Source: Nemertoderma westbladi (lineage: Eukaryota > Xenacoelomorpha > Nemertodermatida > Nemertodermatidae). From it: a DNA stretch of 58,623 nucleotides. The notes under the pieces were generated by a model that was not told where the DNA came from, did not search any database, and was given only the letters and a program-made list of their open reading frames with translations. Position numbers and translations under genes: made by a program. Shown here piece after piece: positions 41,656 through 50,741 of this stretch. The first letter of the stretch is position 1, and every line of letters begins with the position of its first letter. Location: contig JAUCBJ010008236.1 of assembly GCA_032718475.1 (NCBI GenBank), forward strand, positions 1 through 58,623. Direction: 5' to 3'.

Positions 41656-42214
41656 TCGTTAATTGATGAAAATCAATAAGAAGTGGGTTAAAGGGAACCT
41701 TTGTTGCGTCTTGAAATGCCGCGATTAAGAATTTGGGTGTATTTGGTTTCATCTGATAGGCTAAAGTTCTTATCTGTGTCTGATCCCTCGGATTTTTGAA
41801 CAATAAGAAATAAGTGGAATTAATGGACCGGGTCCTAGATTCTCCTCCTTTTTGATAAAGGTTTTGAGTGAGAAAAATTACCAATGAATTTGTATGTCGA
41901 GCTACTTTAGTAAATAGCGTAGTCGCTTGTTTGGAATTTTGTAGTTCTGTCATCAAATCGTCGATTATAATGATAGAATGGTTTTTCACATTTTCATTAA
42001 AGTGTTCTGGAATTTCATTTAAAGCGGTAATATTAACCCCTTTAATTATTGGTTTCGTCTGTCCATAAAACCAAGTAATACTGTTTGGAGTTTCGTTAAA
42101 GATCAATTTCCTATTTAATAACATTTTCTCCAAGAAAGAAGTTTTTCCACTACCACTAGGACCGGCTATTAATATTGTACTTCCAAAACGAAACCGCATA
42201 TCTACTATATCCAT
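41588..42214 (-). CDS. A32-like genome-packaging ATPase (ATP)
   Basis: 208 residues of the FtsK/HerA-type packaging family. Walker A is 'GPSGSGKT' (18-25), Walker B 'SIIIIDDLM' (80-88, D85/D86). A sensor-like stretch 'SLVIFLTQNLYQKGG' follows, and the C-terminal third ('STYFLLFKNPRD', 'FLIAAFQDATKVPFNPLLID') matches what I know of virophage and Polinton packaging ATPases. It would drive DNA into preformed capsids. It heads the late cluster (ATPase to PRO). The long spacer before it (42215-42839) probably holds the late promoter. Confidence 0.92.
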   Translation of the reverse strand: MDIVDMRFRFGSTILIAGPSGSGKTSFLEKMLLNRKLIFNETPNSITWFYGQTKPIIKGVNITALNEIPEHFNENVKNHSIIIIDDLMTELQNSKQATTLFTKVARHTNSLVIFLTQNLYQKGGESRTRSINSTYFLLFKNPRDQTQIRTLAYQMKPNTPKFLIAAFQDATKVPFNPLLIDFHQLTNDSLRIRGYLFTNEHCVYQPVS

Positions 42215-42392
42215 CGTGTTTTCCTTTTATAACACAATTATTATTATATTTATTAAAATAATAATTGAATTTTAACGTTTATACAGTATAATATGAAACT
42301 AATGTTCGTGTCACAAATGCATGCCATCTAGCGGCTTTAGTAAATATTTAAATTTATATAATGAATTCACCAGTTTAACAACTAATCACTCA

Positions 42393-42497
42393 ATGGAGAA
42401 CAAGCGCAGTAAACCTTGGCCTTACGGATATTTTGGGAGGGGTTTGGTGAGGAGAGGTGGGTTCCCATTACTTGTTCTCAAGGTAAGATGTTATTAA
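42393..42497 (+). CDS. possible small rightward Polinton ORF or exon
   Basis: 35 codons on the plus strand: 'MENKRSKPWPYGYFGRGLV' then 'RRGGFPLLVLK', with a splice-donor-like CTCAAG|GTAAGA right after 'LVLK'. A TATA-like 'tttatata' at 42353-42360 lies ~35 bp upstream. The GC content is sharply higher than its surroundings. It could be a small basic peptide gene or the first exon of a rightward transcript antisense to polB. No downstream partner exon was identified. Confidence 0.3.
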   Translation: MENKRSKPWPYGYFGRGLVRRGGFPLLVLKVRCY

Positions 42498-42544
42498 TAA
42501 TATAATTCAATATATTTTTTACATAAATTTAATAAAACTATATG

Positions 42545-42835
42545 TTACATGAATATATAGAACCACATGCAGTATAATCACATAAATATATAAAACCACA
42601 CATACAGTATAATAACATGTAGTATATTGAGAGATAATATAATCACATAAATATATAAAACCGCACATACAGTATAATGACATGTAGTATATTGAGAGAT
42701 AATATAATCACATAAATATATAAAACCGCATATACAGTATAATGACATGTAGTATATTGAGAGATAATATAATCACATAAATATATAAAACCGCATATAC
42801 AGTATAATGACGTAGTATATTGAGAGATAATTTTA
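42545..42835. repeat. ~64-bp tandem repeat in the Polinton spacer
   Basis: Four to five units of 'acatgtagtatattgagaga' plus 'taatataatcacataaatat' and 'aaaccgcatacagtataatg'. The last unit is shortened. It lies between the ATPase and TBP-like genes, and could be a regulatory or replication spacer; no function shown. Confidence 0.85.
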
Positions 42836-42839
42836 CTTA

Positions 42840-43376
42840 TTAATTCAATAAACTAAATAATATAATGAGAGCTTCTTCAAAATCACCAACAGGACACATA
42901 CTTATAACTTTCATAGAGTGAAAGACACTGAAATAACATCGCCCAATATACAATCGAATTCCACAAAAGAGCTCCGGCGTAAAATCAATATATACCTTTA
43001 CATTGTTTACAAAATGATGTCCACACTTTTTACTTAATGATTTAAAATTAAGAGATGGTAACTTAATTAGTCTGGTCACTGTATTTAAATTAATTTTCTT
43101 AATTAGTATGTTGGTACATTGTTTCAGATAAAGTAAATCATTACAAATATTTTTACATGGACCCACTATTGTTATTGAACCAGTTGGGAATAGCATAATT
43201 GTCGCAGATCCAGTCTTATACACAAACATTTTTGGTTTTTGCCGCATCTCACCTTTTAGTTGTTGAGAAACTTTGATTATATCAATTGGAAATTCAGTTT
43301 GAGCTGTATATTGGCGATTGATTATTTGAATTGGTATTGATCCGCTGCTTGCTTTGTATGGCATTTTATTCTGCAA
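42840..43376 (-). CDS. divergent TATA-binding-protein-like Polinton protein
   Basis: 178 residues that read as two TBP half-repeats. Repeat 1 (~16-92): 'IPIQIINRQYTAQTEFPIDI', then 'MFVYKTGSATIMLFPTGSIT' and 'IVGPCKNICNDLLYL', matching the TBP order strand, strand, 'a.i.f.sGk.v.tG', helix. Repeat 2 (~96-177): 'VYIDFTPELFCGIRLYI' (P134-E-L-F-C-G-I140, like the TBP 'PELFPGL' turn), then 'FSVFHSMKVISMCPVGDFEE'. Length equals a TBP core. It lies 115 bp downstream of polB on the same strand, so likely early. By analogy with herpesvirus TBP mimics it might recruit RNA polymerase II to late promoters. TBP assignment is by eye; the DNA-facing Phe residues are not all conserved. Confidence 0.5.
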   Translation of the reverse strand: MQNKMPYKASSGSIPIQIINRQYTAQTEFPIDIIKVSQQLKGEMRQKPKMFVYKTGSATIMLFPTGSITIVGPCKNICNDLLYLKQCTNILIKKINLNTVTRLIKLPSLNFKSLSKKCGHHFVNNVKVYIDFTPELFCGIRLYIGRCYFSVFHSMKVISMCPVGDFEEALIILFSLLN

Positions 43377-43491
43377 CTAAATAAGGTGGTATTACAGTTT
43401 TTTTTTGTTGGTTTAGTTAACCCCGTAATATAGTGGCCATATGGTCTACTGTAATATTTCGTCATCCAGAATGATTTTGTATCCCAGAGAC

Positions 43492-46400
43492 TTAATATGT
43501 TTTTTTTTTTATTCTCCCTGTAAACATTTGATGCTCCCTAGAAGTAAATATTGTATTGTTTGTGTAATCTGTTGATTCGTTGATAAAACAGTCTAAATAG
43601 TGTTTATGTGTTAATTGCTTGGCTACAATATTTTTTGAAATTCCTTTGCAAGTCCGCTTTGGTTGCGCATCGTATGCCTCGAATGAATACATTTTCGGTT
43701 TTAAAAATACAAATGATCTGTATAATAGACCTCTACTTTCATCTTTCAAAAAACCTAAGGAAGCCTTGTTTTGATTGGTAAAGAGTGGGTGTGAGGGGTC
43801 GTAATTTGAAGTGTCTAGAAAGCCGGAGTTAAACATGGCTTCTAGGAATATTTTGTGCTCAACACCGGTAACCGAAAGAAAGAAACTGTCTGTGTCTCCG
43901 GCTAAGGCTCGAATTTCACATCTCAGCTTTTCTTCGAGAGGTTTCAGTTTACAGTAATAGTAATCATACATCTCTAGCTTTGAAAGATCTAAGATGGTTG
44001 CTCCAATAAATACAGCTTGATTGAGTACTGCTACTTCTTTAGTAAAAGTGTGACCACTGAGATAGGGGGAGAATGAGATGAAGCGCTCATGATTTGGTTT
44101 TGATAATAGTAGATCGCACTGTTCTGGAGATGTACAGAGTCGGAATGATAGCCGGTCTCGTACCTTCTGAAGACTTTTCCCATAGAGTGAGTTGTTGAGT
44201 AGTTTATAAAATAAAACTTCGAATGCATTTTTAGCGGATTGTCGTTTGGATGTATTAAACGAGATATAGTCTCTGAATATGTATTTTTGAGTGAATGAGT
44301 ATACTTTATGCACCTGTGTTATTTGAAGTCCTAATTTTAAGTATAATTGGAGTAATTTTATATGAATACCATAATTAGTTTTTTTGAATTGATGAAGAAT
44401 CAGTTTACTATATTTCTCATTATATTGCTTATAAGTGCCTTGATCATTGAGATTATAATGTTGCCAGAGGTCTTGCATGTATGTACTAAGAAAGCTCTTG
44501 GGAATGGACATTTTTTCCGCTCCTAGTGGTAGGTCGGCAGTTTCGTCGTGGATCTCTCGGGGGTATTCGAGGTCAACGATACAGTAATACCCCACTGACC
44601 AAGTGGCATCAACTGTAGCCAGATCTATTGGTGTATCGACGATTTTCATATTACTGCAGGGGAGCTTCTGAGAGAGAGCAGAACCATAAAGGTTATTTGC
44701 ATCGAGAGGAATTAGGTATTTTTCTGGTTTACAGGGGTTGTATTCTGGTTTGCCAGGTATATTAGCTTCCTCTAAGTGTGTATTCAGAAATACAAGCCCT
44801 CCACGAATATTATTTTCAAAATCTGCGTAAATAGTTCCATCAGATAGTAGTTCAATTTCACTGTTTGTAAATTTCAATGCTGCATCGTACGTTAACCCCG
44901 GTGAAGTATAATAATGCAGAGGATCTAACCCATAATTGGAGAAACATAGTTCCCTAAACTGTTGGAAAGTATCCGCGAGAAGTGTGACATCTAGAGCCAA
45001 GTATCCCATCATATAATCAAATATATTTTGACATTGAAGCTCAACCCAACTAGTTTGGGCACGCTGATAGTTATGCTCGCTACAGTCTTCAAGCTGTAAA
45101 TCGTTATAGAAACTCTCGATTGGTGGTAATTGAGTTTCGTATAAGTTTGTTATGGATTGTATATAGCTATAAGGAAATATACCTTTATTTTTAATAGTGG
45201 AATCGCTAATATTGGGATAAAGATTTTTCATTTGTTTCAAAGTGTGTGGGATAGCTTTTGTTAGATCAGAATTGTTTGCAGTAAGATAACTACTGAGCTT
45301 ATCTAGACTAGCTGTCATGAACTGCAGAGAGTCTAGAAGATTGATGACAATACTTTCTTTCGCATTTGCTGTCTGCATGGTTTTGTCTATGGGAAATGAT
45401 ATTTCTATACTGATATAAGTCTCAGTGTTCTTTGGAATTACGTTTATCTTCCAATGAGTTCTAGAACTGTTTTTCAGACCTTCTTTTAATATTAAATGGG
45501 AATCGTAATGCCTCAGGTTGTGTAGCACTACATAAAATTTATTGCGTTTAAGAGAAAGTTTGCGGTTACAACTAACACATGCCGCCCCACGATAGGCTCC
45601 CGTTAGATGGTTGTGGTCACAAACTTTAGTATTGAGATTTTCTGCTAGATTCAGTCCATGTGAATCGGGGGTTAGAGAACAGTTACAAGTGTAACAGTTT
45701 GTAGCATTATCAAAATTTTGTTGCTGTGCTCGAGTCAAATGTTTAGGAACGTTGGTGTTTGTACCAGAAATAGTCCACTCGTACAATTCCCTACAGTGCG
45801 ATTCGAGAGCAGTGAGAAAATCGTCTATAACATGGTTTGTTCCAGTGTCTCTAAACATTTGTAATGATGTTTGCGGGGGATTTATTAGCTCGCAATTGGG
45901 TACTGTATAAAATGCGGCGGCGCTAGCAATGTGCTTTTGAACTAATTTAGGGTTTGATGTAGGTTCTAAAACGCTTTCAATATCGGCATATATGCAAAAG
46001 GGAGGGGATAATGTTTTATCTAATCGATTGAATTTAATTTTTAATTTGTCAGGTGTAGGCATTTGTTCCAATTGTCGTTTGCTCGTGTAACATAGTTCCC
46101 GATGAGTTTGCAATGAGTTAATAGTATAAAAAGCTCTCAGACAACGCTCACAAATTGATTTGGTCCCTTGTCCTGATTTATTAATAAGTCTATTTAAGTT
46201 GACAATTGCGCAGTAATGTCCTGGATTGTTTTGATTACCTTCTATAAACATTAAATTTAAAACAGTTTTTTGGAAGCAATGTTCTGGATCTGGTTGTGAT
46301 AGAATGCTCAATATGTTATCAGTACTCCAAAATAATAAATTAATGCAGTACAAAGGGTTGGTTTCTAAAAAACGTGGGATGCCTATTACTCTATCTACTG

Positions 46401-47430
46401 GGAAACTCATCGTACTGAAATCAAACATGGTCATGTATGGAGTATATGTTGACAATCGACTAATGTTTTGTTTCTTTCTTTCAATTTTTTTATAACAAGC
46501 AGAAGCAACTACTGCGTACTTAAAACATTCCCCAATGGGACAATCTAAGTTAATAATGCACTGCTTCTTTGCTAAAATTTTAGGAATATAACCACCACCG
46601 TGTCCTTTGAAATAGGGGTTGCGGTTGAAGGTAGAAATTTGTAAATTGATTTCTTTAATTGAAACAATATTCCAACCACTGCCCATGCAAACAAAGACTG
46701 CTATTAATTCATCTATTCGTTCGATAGTTTGCGAAAACCAGTTTTCAAAATCTAAATTAGAAGTTATTTGATTATTTGAAGCGTTTGATTTGAAACAGAA
46801 GGTTTCTAATTGAGTATCCTCAGATGTCTCCCTTTCCATTAAGATAGAAATAGTTAACCAAACTTTTATAAAATTAAATTCATTATTAAAATGTTGACTC
46901 ACTCTTTCCCAAATATTACTTTCATTTTCTCTAAGTGTTAACTCTACATCTAATTGTGGTGTAAGTAACGTGTTTGTATATGTAAATAAGCGGTTATGGG
47001 ATGAGCTGTTCACGGATGGTAAAAATGGGTTGTTGCTCGAACCTCCAGTCTGTTGTCTTGAAGTAGAAGGGCCAACCCTTGGAGATTGAATGTTTGGTGG
47101 TGGAGGTGGTGGTGGTGGTGACAAGGGCGTTTGAGATTGTTTGCGTTTCCGAGAGAAGAGTCGCGTATAGCAATCGTGTTCTTTAAAGGCTGATAAAGTG
47201 AATGATTCACCACACTTGCAAGTGTTTTCTTCGTTGATAAATCTAAACCCAGTCCCACCTTGCGTACATAGTGCTAGATGGCTAACCATGGTTTTCTTAT
47301 CGGAGGACCAGGTGCCACAACAATCGCATGAATATTGTTTAAAATGAGTTCCGAGATGATTGTTGAGATGATCGCTACGCATGTTCTTATTGCAGACGGG
47401 ACAGTCAACGAATTTTGATGACATAGGCAT
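43492..47430 (-). CDS. protein-primed family B DNA polymerase (POLB)
   Basis: 1312 residues, one open frame. N-terminal zinc-finger cluster (10-55, 'CPVCNKNMRSDHLNNHLGTH'; 'CKCGESF' at ~71), polyproline (105-112), then a module with 'GECFKYAVVASACY' (C302) and 'PGHYCAIVNL' (H405) and another finger (~427-447). Exonuclease: ExoI D483/E485 ('YADIESV'), ExoII 'HNLRHYDSHL' (N638, D643), ExoIII 'YLALD' (810-814). An endonuclease-VII-like knuckle (C579, C582, 'CDHNHLTG' 604-611, C618, C621) sits between ExoI and ExoII. Polymerase: motif A 'LDANNLYG' (D910), a long insertion as in TPR-containing enzymes, motif B 'NNSLYGK' (1079-1085), motif C 'GDTDSF' (D1179, D1181), 'KPKMY' (1244-1248). It replicates the element from its TIR ends. 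Confidence 0.96.
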   Translation of the reverse strand: MPMSSKFVDCPVCNKNMRSDHLNNHLGTHFKQYSCDCCGTWSSDKKTMVSHLALCTQGGTGFRFINEENTCKCGESFTLSAFKEHDCYTRLFSRKRKQSQTPLSPPPPPPPPNIQSPRVGPSTSRQQTGGSSNNPFLPSVNSSSHNRLFTYTNTLLTPQLDVELTLRENESNIWERVSQHFNNEFNFIKVWLTISILMERETSEDTQLETFCFKSNASNNQITSNLDFENWFSQTIERIDELIAVFVCMGSGWNIVSIKEINLQISTFNRNPYFKGHGGGYIPKILAKKQCIINLDCPIGECFKYAVVASACYKKIERKKQNISRLSTYTPYMTMFDFSTMSFPVDRVIGIPRFLETNPLYCINLLFWSTDNILSILSQPDPEHCFQKTVLNLMFIEGNQNNPGHYCAIVNLNRLINKSGQGTKSICERCLRAFYTINSLQTHRELCYTSKRQLEQMPTPDKLKIKFNRLDKTLSPPFCIYADIESVLEPTSNPKLVQKHIASAAAFYTVPNCELINPPQTSLQMFRDTGTNHVIDDFLTALESHCRELYEWTISGTNTNVPKHLTRAQQQNFDNATNCYTCNCSLTPDSHGLNLAENLNTKVCDHNHLTGAYRGAACVSCNRKLSLKRNKFYVVLHNLRHYDSHLILKEGLKNSSRTHWKINVIPKNTETYISIEISFPIDKTMQTANAKESIVINLLDSLQFMTASLDKLSSYLTANNSDLTKAIPHTLKQMKNLYPNISDSTIKNKGIFPYSYIQSITNLYETQLPPIESFYNDLQLEDCSEHNYQRAQTSWVELQCQNIFDYMMGYLALDVTLLADTFQQFRELCFSNYGLDPLHYYTSPGLTYDAALKFTNSEIELLSDGTIYADFENNIRGGLVFLNTHLEEANIPGKPEYNPCKPEKYLIPLDANNLYGSALSQKLPCSNMKIVDTPIDLATVDATWSVGYYCIVDLEYPREIHDETADLPLGAEKMSIPKSFLSTYMQDLWQHYNLNDQGTYKQYNEKYSKLILHQFKKTNYGIHIKLLQLYLKLGLQITQVHKVYSFTQKYIFRDYISFNTSKRQSAKNAFEVLFYKLLNNSLYGKSLQKVRDRLSFRLCTSPEQCDLLLSKPNHERFISFSPYLSGHTFTKEVAVLNQAVFIGATILDLSKLEMYDYYYCKLKPLEEKLRCEIRALAGDTDSFFLSVTGVEHKIFLEAMFNSGFLDTSNYDPSHPLFTNQNKASLGFLKDESRGLLYRSFVFLKPKMYSFEAYDAQPKRTCKGISKNIVAKQLTHKHYLDCFINESTDYTNNTIFTSREHQMFTGRIKKKTY

Positions 47431-47435
47431 GTTTG

Positions 47436-47560
47436 CTATAAAATAAAAAAACTAAATAATAATAATAAGTTTGGGAAGGTTTCGCGGGGTTGATTTTTAT
47501 TTTGAGGCAATAATGTTAAAACTAATCGAATTCATAAAAACACAAATTTATTGTTCTTAC
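47436..47560 (-). other. putative intron in the polB 5' leader
   Basis: On the minus strand CTGCAG|GTAAGA (donor, exon end 47561) and TTATTTTATAG|CAAAC (acceptor, exon start 47435) bracket 125 bp that end 5 bases before the polB ATG. Both sites are near consensus and the acceptor has a T-rich tract. The leader exon would begin in the right TIR. Function inferred. Confidence 0.6.
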
Positions 47561-47628
47561 CTGCAGATTGATGATGTTTGCAACAATATATTATGTATAA
47601 CAATAAATGTATTACGTATAACAATCTT

Positions 47629-48693
47629 GAAGAAAATATAATATTATGTATAACAATAAATGTATTATAACTTTAAATAAAAAGTAAAATTGTCAATAAT
47701 ATTTTTGTAAGTAAAGTTCGAAGCGAAGGGTGGGGGTTTATAAGGGAAAGGATAACCAATGAAAATAAAAGTGAAGCTTGTGGGAACCAATAGAAATAAA
47801 AAAGAGAGAGAGAGAGACGCGCTATTGGATTGTGGGAATAATAAACACATTTCATTGGGTTAATTAAATGTAAAACATTAGTTAGGTTGGGAAATGGATG
47901 AATTGAGAAGCGGGGGAGTGCGTTGGAGAAAAGTGTGTGTAATGAATGAATGGGTATGTTAATTAATGTTACGCTAGAGCATCTCTGAAATTACTTCAAA
48001 CAAAAAAAAACTGCAGTATCCACTGTAGTAAAGAGATGGTTGGGAATTAATTTGACATGTGGTGTTTTGGGTAGGGCTTTGTTGTTGAGCTAATATGCGC
48101 GTGGACTGCTTCGCAATACAATGCGAAAGAATGCAAACTAATGCCATACCAGATGTTTATTCTAATTTCTTGGATGAATTGATGTAATAACGAAGCTGTG
48201 GGTATGAATAATTTAAGCTCTATCGCAGGCCCCATTCACGCAGGTCCCATTCACGCATTGATGATTGGGTTAGTCATGCTACGGTTAATAAGAGCCCAAA
48301 CAGCCATAGATTATTGAGGGATGATTTGGGACCAAACTGGGGCCACTTTATTTTGGTGAAAGGGTATATTTATGTTTTGGGCCTCGATTGCGTCTTTATA
48401 TTTAATTCTATCATTTTATTGTACGGCAAAAATAATACAAATGTATTGTATATTGTATTGTATATTTCGTTTGTTATAGTACAATTTATTCATCGCGCGT
48501 CCCCCTATCTGATTGATTTGTATCAAATTAAATTGCCTTTGGCAACATTATTTGATACAAATCGATTGATTAAACAATTAATTAATTGTTTAATCGACCA
48601 ATTAATTAATTGATTAATTAATTAATGACCTACTTAACACCCAAGGTGCGAAGTGGGTCTAACTGTCGCCGAGAGTGGCAAACCATTACTACT
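47629..48693 (-). repeat. Polinton right terminal inverted repeat
   Basis: Mirror copy of the left TIR. Its inner border is at 'gaagaaaatata' (47629). Just inside lies a second, short imperfect repeat of the inner tip ('tgtataacaataaatgtatta' at 47593 and 47647), suggesting a small local duplication at the boundary. Confidence 0.95.
47737..47828 (-). promoter_or_regulatory. TIR-borne promoter for polB
   Basis: The mirror image of the left promoter, with TATAAA (reverse strand) at 47737-47742 and the CCAAT boxes upstream of it. Transcripts would run leftward into the polB leader exon. Early expression is inferred. Confidence 0.55.
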
Positions 48694-48699
48694 GATGCA
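48694..48699. repeat. Polinton target-site duplication, right
   Basis: GATGCA immediately after the terminal ...CCATTACTACT, pairing with 32741-32746. Confidence 0.93.
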
Positions 48700-48967
48700 T
48701 TGGCCGAGTTTCTTACTGCTGAGCTTGTTACTAACGTCCATCCATTTCAATGTCATTGTACTTCATGGCAGTGTCTTCATGAAAAATCCGATGTTCTTGG
48801 ATGCAGATGATGTCGATGTTATATTCCATTGCTAGAGCGACCATGTCACCCTGTTTGCTCTGTGCTTTCAGCGTGCATGCGTTCATTGTAGCAATCTTTA
48901 GTTGTCTTTTAAGTATGTACCGCCACGTTGCCACCAATTCGCTTCTGTTTATGACTATGTTTATGAG
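48700..48967 (-). pseudogene. LINE-A endonuclease N-terminal piece
   Basis: The minus-strand frame holds 'KIATMNACTLKAQSKQGD' and 'NIDIICIQEHRIFHED', the N and E catalytic motifs of an APE endonuclease. The frame breaks at about 48731 by a one-base change, after which the next frame continues 'LVTSSAVRNSANA' right up to the Polinton target duplication; the following residues lie beyond the Polinton at 32740 and below. This shows the Polinton landed in the endonuclease domain. Confidence 0.85.
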
Positions 48968-49152
48968 CAGGTTACAGTGTCGGTGTTTTCTAACCAAAAC
49001 AATAAACTATACATGATTTCTCTTGCGGTCAATTTGCGCTGAAGATCACAATATTTACTTGCGGTCAAAGTGCGCCACTATCTGAATAAACCATGCTGCA
49101 TCGATTCGCCGTGTCACCTAAGCCATATCTATTTTCATTAATGAGATAATTC

Positions 49153-50209
49153 CATGTTAAAAAAATGGTGGTTTTGATGTCAGTGTAAAAAGGTTCTAAC
49201 TGCCAATGATATACCATTTTGCAACTCACCACTCTAAAAGTTACCCCATTTTTACACAAACTGTATACATATTTGGTTTTTGACACAATCATATTACCGT
49301 ATTTCCATGTCCAGGAATATAGTGCGTAACTCAGGTACAAGCTCCCCCCCCCCCCAAATTTTTTTACAAATCTTAATGAGATTGCATGAAATTTGAAACA
49401 GAGATAGATTCACCTCCCTCCTCCCGAGTGGGTGAGCCGGAATTTTTCTTTTCGCTTTTATTCTTTAGCTACAAGCGTTTAAAAAAGGTGCCTCCGACGA
49501 TATTGAACCGCAGTTATTATTCACCCTTATAGTGATTTATTGGTACCAAAGTAATGCTGGCCATGCAAGGATTCTAAATATGTAAAAATATTTGAATTTG
49601 GTAGGGAAATAGCTGAGTTATTGGCATTCGAATGTTGCGTGTATTTTTGCTTCTGCTACAGGCCATTTATTCTATTAAAATAAATGCGCCATATTCTGGA
49701 ACATTTTGTTTATCTCATAAGTATCTGGGCAACAATGCAATTCCTACATAGTAATACTAGTGAGAGGATATTAAAACAAAATGTTCTAGAACATTGTGTA
49801 TTTATTAAATGGAATAAATGGCCTCCTACGGAAGCAAATTCAATGCAAGGGTTTCGAATGCCTGTAGCTCAGCTATTTCCCAACCAAATTCAAATGTTTT
49901 TTACAAATTTGTAATCCTTGTACGGACAGCTTTCCATTGGTAACAATAAATAACTATAAGGTTGAAGAATAACTGCGGTGTAGGTGGTTCAATATCGTCG
50001 GAGACACCTTTTTTAAACGCTTGTACAGTAGTAATGCAACAAAAGCGTTGAGATCTAATTTGATGTCAAAATTGTATTGATCTAAATTTATTGATTTATA
50101 TTTATATTTATTATATATATGTTAAGCTTTTCAATTGAATAGATTAATAATAATAAAGTATCCCCGTTGCCCCGCTTGGGGGTGCAGTTTATAAAAAAAA
50201 AACCTTATC
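49153..50209. mobile_element. insertion in repeat X, including a 556-bp foldback
   Basis: Inside it, 49470-50025 is a long imperfect palindrome: 'tacaagcgtttaaaaaaggt' and 'gacgatattgaaccgcagtt' at the left pair with 'aactgcggtg..ggttcaatatcgtc' and 'accttttttaaacgcttgta' at the right, and the arms continue through 'ttgaatttggtagggaaatagct'. A C12 run lies at 49344-49355. The 76-codon plus frame at 49684 falls in this palindrome and is not supported. Confidence 0.7.
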
Positions 50210-50605
50210 AAACGTAAAAATTTTATCAAGAAACTAAGTGCAATAGTCGCCAACCCATCATCAATAAGCATAAATAACGTGATAGGGGCAAGTATGTGGT
50301 GCTACTTCCCTGCGGATAGTTAAGTTAGGTACCATCTTCACTTCAGTAGGCCTATATCCTAGTTATATGTTATTGTTATATATACTGTAGTTATATATAG
50401 CGCCTGTATCCCCCCGCTTTGGAACATACAGTACTGTAGTTTCTTCTGACACCCTACTGTATAGAACTTACTGTAGCTTCTTAATAATATAGCATAACTT
50501 TGAGGCAAAAACTTCCAAATAGATGACAGCCGTCATGTAAATTGAAATTATATACAGTATATTTATTTTCAAATTAAATATAATGATTCATCATCGTTAA
50601 CGTAC

Positions 50606-50741
50606 CCTTTTCTGCGTCCGGTTTAAGTCCAATAGATGCAGAACCAACGCTCGGAGAATTCGGAATGTCAGAATTCGCACTATTTGGCTTGGTGATAGCG
50701 CCGTCATCGGCACTCGCCGTGGTTGCCAACTTATGAATTCC
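50606..50741 (-). pseudogene. decayed duplicate of the X exon
   Basis: Copy of 29337-29480 with both splice sites (ATTTATTAG|GG and AAAAGG|GTACG) but 8 bases shorter near its start, giving a stop and a frame shift. Downstream codons still read 'ITKPNSANSDIPNS' in the shifted frame. Confidence 0.4.

Larger units (their letters stand above)
32747..48693. mobile_element. complete Polinton/Maverick element, 15,947 bp
   Basis: Bounded by GATGCA duplications, with ~1.06-kb TIRs starting 5'-AG and ending CT-3'. Between them are uninterrupted frames for every core Polinton function: protein-primed polymerase, integrase, packaging ATPase, protease and double-jelly-roll capsid. One gene runs rightward (570 aa); all other main genes run leftward. 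Such elements are self-synthesising transposons and probably can form virions. Intact frames and nearly identical TIRs argue for a recent insertion, in contrast to the decayed LINE-A around it. Confidence 0.95.
29504..48967 (-). mobile_element. LINE-A: non-LTR retrotransposon split by two later insertions
   Basis: One minus-strand EN-RT element whose pieces are 48967-48694, 32746-31543 and 30991-29504. The intervening DNA is a Polinton (with 6-bp TSD) and a LINE-B 3' fragment (with 8-bp TSD). If the insertions are ignored, the conceptual order is endonuclease, linker, RT, C-terminal domain, then a 3' (TAG)n tail at 29504-29515. It carries at least one frameshift (near 48731) and one stop (32098-32100), so it is inactive. 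Clade not assigned. Confidence 0.85.

Noticed and set aside
44031-44228. Small frames inside polB and other large genes
   Set aside because: Out-of-frame shadows of real coding sequence.
49684-49914. 76-codon plus-strand frame
   Set aside because: Lies across the palindromic foldback, no recognisable protein features.
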